Part shown: positions 53,401 through 62,400 of the stretch, piece by piece
Numbering within the stretch: position 1 is the stretch's first letter
Layout: each line of letters starts with the position of its first letter
Origin: Patiria miniata
Taxonomy: Eukaryota; Echinodermata; Asteroidea; Valvatida; Asterinidae
DNA: 64,000 nt
Direction of reading: 5' to 3'
NCBI RefSeq assembly: GCF_015706575.1
Contig: NW_024037055.1
Location: 13,244,262 to 13,308,261 of the forward strand
The notes under the pieces: model-generated
What the model was told of the DNA's origin: nothing
Databases searched by the model: none
What the model saw: only the letters and a program-made list of their open reading frames with translations
Made by a program: the position numbers and the translations under genes

Positions 53401-56400
53401 GTTTCGCATATGAAATGTTCAAATTACCATAACTCAACAACAAAATGTGCAAATGCAACGATTTTTGCGTCACATTTGCTTACAGGTCAGTACTTTAACA
53501 GCTACTAATCAATAGTTAAAAATAAATTTTAAAAATAGGTGAAAATTGGTGTCAAATGTGGGTGTCCTTTTTTTAACCACCCTGTATGTACAATCTCAAC
53601 AGCTAATTAATGGGGTCATTGGAAACACAGCAACAGAGTTGATATTTACCAATGACTTTGCTGTCCACACCAACGTTGATCCCAGTTGATGTCACCTCTG
53701 CCGTGGAGAAACTAGCGCTGTGTCCCCTGACCGTCACGTAGTACGTAGAGTCTAGGGCTTTGAGGTCAAGATTTCTGAAGGTGACCGTTGTGTTCTGACC
53801 GACGTAGGTGAAGGGCACTGTGTTGTCCCTGGTCTTGGGGTAGCGACGGTCGGTACCAACAGCTGCCTCATAGTAATCCACAGTTTGCTGGGTGGTCTGG
53901 TCATTGGTAACTTCATCATTGCCTAATGTTGGGAACAGCGGAAAGATGTTAGTATGATTCAGCAATGATAAGCACAAAACAATGGTCAGGTATGAGTCCC
54001 CATCATTTTGAATTATATTTGGTTGAGCTATAATGTTGAATATTTTTGTTGAATATTTTGTTCAGGCTAAATAAAGTCACTATGATGACACATTAAGAAG
54101 TGGAATTAGGTATTGGGTTACAAGATTCAACTTCAGCCATACAATTTATTTAGAATTATGTGACTAAGGCATAAAGCACCGTCGACCAGGTTTTGAAAGT
54201 ATTTCAAGCATGGCTTTTCGAATGATCACCCAAGCATGGCTTTTTGAATGATCACCTATGGCATATGCCACTTTACACGCTGGCACTAATGTAAAATAAT
54301 TTCCAAACTTACACACAAAGCAAATGGGATTGTTGCTGGCCTGGTGTTTTTCTCTGTCAGTAAAACACTCAGGTTGAGGGGGATTGGTCAAATTTTTTTT
54401 ATAACTTTGGAACATGTGAAAGAATACTTTTCAACAATAATGGAGAAATTGAAAACTTAGCAAAACTGTACCCCAAAATGGAGCATCCCGATTTTTAGAA
54501 GGGTTTATTAAGGGAATGATTTCACTCTTTGAAAGACAAGCCTGGTCAACAAACCTGTATGCTCCACGGATTCCTTGGGTTGTGTCCCCTCTCCAAAGCC
54601 CTTCCAGCTTGCCGATATGCTATCAGTCTCCTTCTGGTAAGTCAGATCAAAGCCCACTAGGAGGCCATCATAGACCTGGCCAGGTATCAAGGGATCACGC
54701 TTGACTGTGATTCCATCAGATCGGACCGTGACGGCCAGGCCCAGGGCGTTGGTAGCCCGCACGACGGAGTAGTAGGTCTCATCATCTACCATTTTGACGT
54801 CTGTATTGGAATCTGATGTCAGCTCTGTTTTAATGAAAGAAAGTCAAAGAGTGCCAGTAGTTAACTAATTGAGTTAACTCGTAGAGTTATGAGATTGACA
54901 AGTTGCACAGGGTTAGCAATCATCATAGGTATGCCAACTAAGAGCATCTCTTAGATCAAAAAGAAGTGGCAATCTAAACATATATATCTAAACATATACA
55001 TGACAATATTTTATCCATAACAAATGTCATAAAATGTATGCAGAGATTAAGATTTTGCCTGTATATTTTTTTGTAGACTATAGTATGGTTTATAACAGTC
55101 AGAAAAAATGAGAATGCAGAAAAATGTTGGAGGAATGTGGCCTAGTGGTTAGGGTTGGTGACTCATGATCAGAGGGTCAGGGGTTCAACTCCATCTACAG
55201 ACCATACGTTGTGTCCTTGGGCAAGCCACTTCACCCCCACTTACCTCTTCCTCTACCCAGGGGTATAAATGCCACTAAAACCGAAGATAAACACAGGCCA
55301 GATGGGTTTATTGGCTGTGTGTGCATTCAGTGCTCTTTTGACAAACGGGGTTAAACAAATGTCTGAGCACCTCAACTTGTTTAATATACATGTAAGAGTG
55401 GTACTGCCTATTCTTATTGCATTTGACAGATTTAATAGTCTTTACTTTGAGCAAAAATCAAAAGAAAATTTTTCCTGGAAGTGATTGAATATGAATATAC
55501 TTTTGTATTACCTCCAACATCAGTCAGTGGCTGAATTTCTTGCTCATCGATTCTATAGATGGCCCACTCGTACTTCTTCATTGGACACGGATCCCCGCTG
55601 AAATCCCAGGATGCGCTCATCTCATGCAGCGAGGTCTGGAAGTCTGAGTCTTCCAAGTCTACATCAGTGATTCCATCTTTGACTTGGAATGGTCTGAGAG
55701 GTTGAAGTCCAGCACTGAAGCGGCTCACATAGATGCCATTGGACACGGCAGTGCTAGTCAGGCCGGCTTCGTTGTAGCCTCTTACTGTAGCGTAGACCCT
55801 ACGGATGCTACTCAGATCAATGTTGGTAATAAGCTCTGACGTCTGGTCCCTGGACACCTCGTAGAAAGGTTTGATCTGAGACCCTCCTGGTGTGGTGCCC
55901 AGGGCAACCTCATACTTGGTGATCTGGGTGTCTTCATCGGTGAACGGCTGCCACAGGATCTGCAGCTGGGTAATCGATTCCAGACACTCTCCGTCCAAGC
56001 TCAAGCATTCCTCATCGTTTGTACAGTCCCATTCTGGCAGGTCGATAGGATCACTGAAATTGTATCTGTACACACCAGACAGCTCCACTACAAGGCCATA
56101 TGATGGAGGTGTATCGTCGATCTCAATAGGACCAGAGAATGCCATTGTGCTTTGGTTGACAGCATTGAAGGCCTCCACCGTGACATAGTAGACTTTGTTG
56201 TGAATCAGATTCAGATCTGCAAAGAACAAAGTTGCATTTCTGCAATTACCTTCTGGTCACTGAAGTTTGAAGAGTTTATTTCTAAATTACGATATATGTC
56301 ATTTTGTTCCCTTATGGATCCTGCTCTCTCCTGGCTGCCAAAAAGCAATTTCTATGGTTATTATTTACTTAAGGAAAACTAAAGAATACAATAAAGCGAT

Positions 56401-59400
56401 TTAAAGTAGATTTAGTTCTGATAAGAACAGCTTAGTTCTGAGAAGAATTTGTCTTGCTTATTATCTACTTTCGCTAAAGTAGGTTGGAAGGCAGTGGGAC
56501 TTCTCGCAATTATCTTCACGGAGGCTGAGTGAGATAAGTTTGGTCTCAACGTTTCAACTAGCCTACTCCCTAGTCATCGTCAGGAGCCTGCTCTAGTCAT
56601 CGTCAGGAGATGACTAGAGCAGGCTAGAGCAGGGAATAGTTGGCAAAGTTTGTGTTGTTCACGTGAACACACCCGAGGTGCTCACAAGTTTATACACATT
56701 CGAAAGTAAAATTTTGTGTTTTACAGAATTGTGCCATCATTCATTGGAGAGGAGACCACACATCGCCATTTCCTTTTCATGCATGGAGTCAATTACTGAC
56801 AACAGTACTAGGATTTTAGTTTGAAGTGTGCATGCATGGCTAGTATAAAATGTTTGCTGAAGAGCTAAAAATCCATTTACTTTATTTCTCACAGATATTC
56901 TTAACCTAACTACTTTATTGACTCCATGCATACAGGGGCATCAATCGCTTCCAAAAGTGGGGGGGGGGGGGGAGACATACCTTGATCATAACTAATGCGA
57001 GCGCGAAGCCCTTACGGGGTTGGAGTCATTCGAGGGTTGGAGTTGGAGTCATTCAAGGTTGGAGTCATTGAATCAGCTATTCTGAGCTTTAGGCGGGCCC
57101 CGAAAAAAATGATTCTAAATGCTCTGTGGTGCGATCTGAGGCAATTTCTAACCTCTTTAACCAATATTTTCTTAACAAAAGATAATAATTAAAACATTAT
57201 TTTTGTGATTGAAGTAATTCAATCAGCTTTTCTATTCCAAGATAAAGGCGTGGGGTTCGGGGCCCATTTAAGGGCCCTGAAAAGTTTGGATTCTAGATGC
57301 TCTGAGGTGCTATCTGAGGCAATTTCTGACCACTTTAACCAATATTTTCTTAACAAAAGATAATAATTTAAACATTATTTTCGTGATTGAAGTCATTGAA
57401 TCAGCTTTTATATTCCGAGATAAAGGCGTGGGATTCGGGGCCCATTTAAGGGCCCTGAAAATTTAGGATTCTAGATGCTCTGTGGTGCGATCTGAGGCAA
57501 TTTCTGACCACTTTAACCAATATTTTCTTCAAAAGATACATTGTATATAATAGGGCCCTTGTAAATGTGACACACGAGTTCAAAAATCTGGGGGGACAAT
57601 TTGATATTGTGTCCCCCATCCTTCAAAAAGGGGGGGGGGGGGGGGAGACATGTCCCTCTTCTCCCCCCCCCCCAGGATTGTGACGCCCATGCATGCACAT
57701 ACCCCCTGTGCAGTTACAAATGGAGAGTTGGGAAGACCACTGGGAGGGACTGTTGCACATATTGCCAATGTCACCTGATGTTCCGTCCCCCAACACACAC
57801 AAATTATAAATACAACCAAAGAATCCATTGTTTATGTGCAGAGTATGTGTAGCCAGTACAAGCACATCCTGCCAAGCTGCCTGTCTGTTGAATACTGCAA
57901 GCACTATTAATGATGATGACATCATAAAACTAAAATTCTATTCTGAATGCAGACTAAAGCCGCATCGAAATTACATGGTCAATGGCCAGCACTAATGCAC
58001 ACACCTATGGAAGCAACTGAAGCCACTATCCATAGTGTAACATTCCCAACCATAGCCGAGTACTTTAGATGCAGCAGAAAAAAATCTAGTTAGTTGAAAA
58101 CCAACCTTTGATGCTGTAGTGAGAAAGATGCCCGGGCAGGTCACCGGATAGGAACACTTCGTCAAGACCCTGTGCTGTGCCAACAGACATGCGGTAGTGG
58201 CCAATGCCTGACTCAGCATCCAGGAAATCAGACCAGCTACACAACAGGGCACTGTTGGCATGGATGAAAGCAGGGCACTGGACCTAGGAAGAAAACCAAC
58301 ACAAGTATGCTGACAAACATGAGTCTGTGGTTAGCTCCACCTCTTGATCAGAGTCTCTTGTATACTGGTAGTCTCCTTATAAGCAGATGAAAGAGGAAAT
58401 TTACTCTTATCATCATGCTTCCCCCTAGTTTCAGTGTAGGAAAGGATGAAGATATTGCTATAAATGAAAAAGGTCACTTCTGCTTACAGGCCAGTTATCA
58501 AAGGAAATAATAAAATGACCGTCATTTGGCAATGATGTTCTGCAACAAAGGATATACATACCTGACCAACACTAGGCGGCGTGTTGTCAGCAGTCATACT
58601 AGTGGTATAAACAGTCCGCTTCAGCCCAACGCTGTTGATTGCGCGTACAGTGAGAATATTGGGCAGCCCTGGAGACAAGAAAACAAGGTGGTTACTCACT
58701 GGCCAAATTAGAGGAGCTGTCGATCTTCAGGATTCTTCACAGGTCAATCACAAGTCCTTGTAACAGCCTCAAGTCAAGTCACAAGCTATTTTATTGTGAC
58801 AAAGGCAGTCCTTTGTCATTGATCATTGTCGTTCTGATGGTAGATTTGTGATGTGACTTACGGACTGATAACTGGAAAAAATGTGTTCATACACCCCATA
58901 CTCAACTGAATTGATATTGGTTTGTGCACATATGGACAAATATTAGTTGTGCCTACTTTGGTGGGCAGGTGGCCTAGTGGTTAGGGTTCGTGGCTCATGA
59001 TCAGAGGGTCAGGGGTTCCAATCCAGCTGCTGGTCGTATGTTGTGTCCTTAGGCAAGCCACTTTACCCTACTCCCCTCTCTCCACCCAGGAGTATAAATG
59101 GGTACCGGCATTAGCTGGGGAGAAACCTGTGATGGACTAGTATCCCGTCCAGGGGGAATAGGAATATTCCCAGTCGTTTCATGCTACTGAAACCGGTGCT
59201 AAACCCCAGCCTGATTGGCCACGTACATTGGCTTGTGACAGACTTTACTTTTACTCTACTACTTTGTGTAGTGCACGAAAACAAGTACTCTCCCACAATG
59301 TGTCCTTCGCAGCCAGGCCCATCACCCCACCACCATATCAAATACAAAATACTTATGTATAGCTTTTGCCGTTGGGGCGGGGGGCAAGTGCTCGCAAGGG

Positions 59401-62400
59401 GGGGGGGGGGCCAGCCCCAACAGGCCCCCCTCCCCCCCTTGGCGATAGGCCTGCTTGGAGCTCTTGAAAGTTGGCATAATTAAAGCTCTGTCTAAAGTTT
59501 GTGAATGGTGTCCATACCAAGGCGAACATTCCAGTTGAAGCCAGTTCAAGTGGAAATTGGTGGCTAGCATGGTTTCACGCTGGTCTGACTGGTTTCACAC
59601 TGGTTTAACTGGTTCAACACCAGTTTAACTGGTTCCAAGTAAAACCAGATTATTGGTTTCAACTGGGATTTTAACCTAAATAACTCTGAAACAATTCCAA
59701 TTGCCATACCCATGCAGCCAGTCAACAAAACTGGCAAGAGACCCACTACATGTACACATCCCACACAGCCAGTTGGGTGGTCGGACTGACCAAATGCCAG
59801 ATATACAAACAGGGAAAAATAAAGTTTAGTATTCAACAAGAATCCTCACTCTGTCACACCATACCTATATCTGTAGGAGTTATCAGCGCTAATGGAACGT
59901 AGGATTTGTTGGTTGGTGTGACTGGATACACATCGCTTCCTCCTGGGTACTGGCCCATGGAGAAATAGGTAGCAGTAATATCACTCTCTCCGTCTGTGGC
60001 ATCCCATGTGCCATCGATGGAGTCTGTGTTGGGTTGATACAGGACTCTACCGCCTTCTAGGCTCTGTAAATTAAACAGAATATTATTCAATTTGTCAGTT
60101 ATGTCAATGTGTAGATATTAATATGAACTGAGGTCCGCACTTGAATACTAATTTTTTAACCAGACAATAAGAGTAGATTGCAAATTAACCCTTAAGAGGC
60201 AAACTTTATTTGCTAAATATATATGAAAATTAGAATTTGTAAGTCTTCACTTTGTTTAGGTGTAAAGCAACAAACTTTTTAACTTTTTGCTATTCAATTG
60301 TTAGAAGAGAAGAAAGTAATTATTAGAAATGGTAATGCCTCATCATAAATGCTCAGAAAACAAAAGTGAGACATCAATTATATTTTATATACCTTATTGA
60401 CCTACTAAAGGTGAGTAGCCCAGATTAAGTACAACAGATACATACATTTCAACATGTGCATCACCTATTGGCATAATCATCCCAAAATCACAGCTTAGTG
60501 TTATTGTCTAGGTCGCACCAGGAGCGTACAGTGAAAGACAGGCAATTATCTACTCACCAGGTCCACGCTTGCATCGTACTGGCCCAGGTCAGTGATCATA
60601 ATCTCTGGTGGAGTGATGTCCACTGTGAAGCCACTGGATGTGGATTCTAAGACATTGTCTGCATTGGTGATGGCTCGTAGTGTGCTGTAGTAAGTCACTC
60701 CGTGCTGGAGGGGCAGAGGGGACTGGGCCTTCCCCTTGGCAGCCAGTCCTAGAGAAACGAAAAATTAGAAAACAAGAAAATGTTAGTTAAAATTAAGTTT
60801 ATGAAAGATGCAAAGCGCAGGAGTGTCATGGCCTAGCGGTTAAGAGCACCGGACTCATGCTCTGGTGTTTCAGAGGCAACAGTGGCGTGGGTTCGAGCCC
60901 GGGCCTGGACACTTGTGCCCTTAAGCAAGGTACTTAACCATTATTGCTTCTTCCTTCGGATGGGACGTTAAGCCAGAGGTACCGTGTGTTGTATAAGGCC
61001 TAACGCACGTAAAAGAACCCAGTAACACTTTTTGCTAAGAGAAGGGGTTTGCCCCGGTGTTTCTGGCCTCCTAGTTATACTCTCTTGTGGAAGTCCTTAG
61101 GAGAAGATCCAACTAAGTAGCAAGTACCAAGTACAGAATTATGTGACTAGCCAAAATAAGTTTGCAGTGAAAATAAAATAATATGTTGCTTCGGGCTGGT
61201 TCTTAGCTTACTTTTCTTGCATATTATCTTTTAAAGCTGTAGCACAGCAAGAAATATGTTTCATGGGGGGTGTTCTAAAATGTCAGTATGTTGGACAGCA
61301 GTGTTGATGGTTTTAACCATGTCTGCATACAGCACGCCACGTGCAAACAGGTCCAGTACGTTGATCTTTATGTGTGGCTTCACACCCCCTTAATACCCCC
61401 AGAATGGACACTGCATGGGGCATACTCATTTATAGACATTGGAGGGAAAAGAAATATGAAATGACCCTTGTGTCCAAGTTTCATGGAATTCTGGCGAATA
61501 CTTTGACAATGAGAGTAATTTGAAAAACTGTAACATACAGACATACGGACAACGGTCATACGTGTCTCCCAGCGGATAGACAGTTCCGGGGTAGGAACAT
61601 TGTTGTCCTTTTGTCTCTATTTCTAAAGATTTCACTTGTGGGCCACCCTTTTTTCCTAAAGATTTCACTTGAGGGGTACCTCTCTCTTTGTTCAAGTACC
61701 CCACAAGTGGTCCATGGTAAGTACACATAGAATTTAGGACTGGTAAGTGTCTCCGGAAACATTCGTTTAGGCAACACAAATATGTTGTCGAAAGTTATCC
61801 CTGCATTGCTATTAAATGTCGTTAGATGTTCAGCAAAGTCTTACCTGGTTCCCCTTCATCACCGCCAGGCACTATGCCATCTGAGGTCAAAGGTTGTATA
61901 TCCTCACCCCCAGGGGTTGTACCCACTGCCCATTCATAGTGAGATATGCCATGCAACTCACTCTGTATTGGAAGACAGTTATAAGAGTCAGCAAACTGTT
62001 CAATTATTCTCTAAGGTTAGTGAATTTCCGACATCAGACAAGAATTTGGGGAGCAAATTTTGCAACGTTGATTTCAACCTGGTGAATTTCACTGCGAGTG
62101 GTCCTTGGCATTAAATTCCCTTTTCAAATGCATTTGCGCGAAGTTTAACTCACATTTATGCAGGCAGAGTTGAACAAAAAACCAGTTTTGCATCGTGAAC
62201 AGGTTGCGCAACAAATCCTTGGTTTACAGTTTGAAAGTTTATGATTAAAACTACGAAGTCCACTCTACCTCAAAGTCATCAAACCAGACAGTGACGGTAG
62301 TTCTCTCTTGCTGTGCATCGATATCTTGTAGCATGGTTGGACCATCAGTAACGTAACCTGTGAAAAAGCAATGAGGAATGGAAATCAAGTTTATAGAGAA

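Noticed and set aside
59181..59483. 100-aa plus-strand frame ending in Pro/Gly runs
   Set aside because: It covers a SINE end and G/C homopolymers.
61426..61779. 117-aa minus-strand frame in the exon 3-4 intron
   Set aside because: It contains short repeated stretches (KSLGKKGGPQVKSLE), lacks fitting splice sites, and exon 3 joins exon 4 in phase without it.
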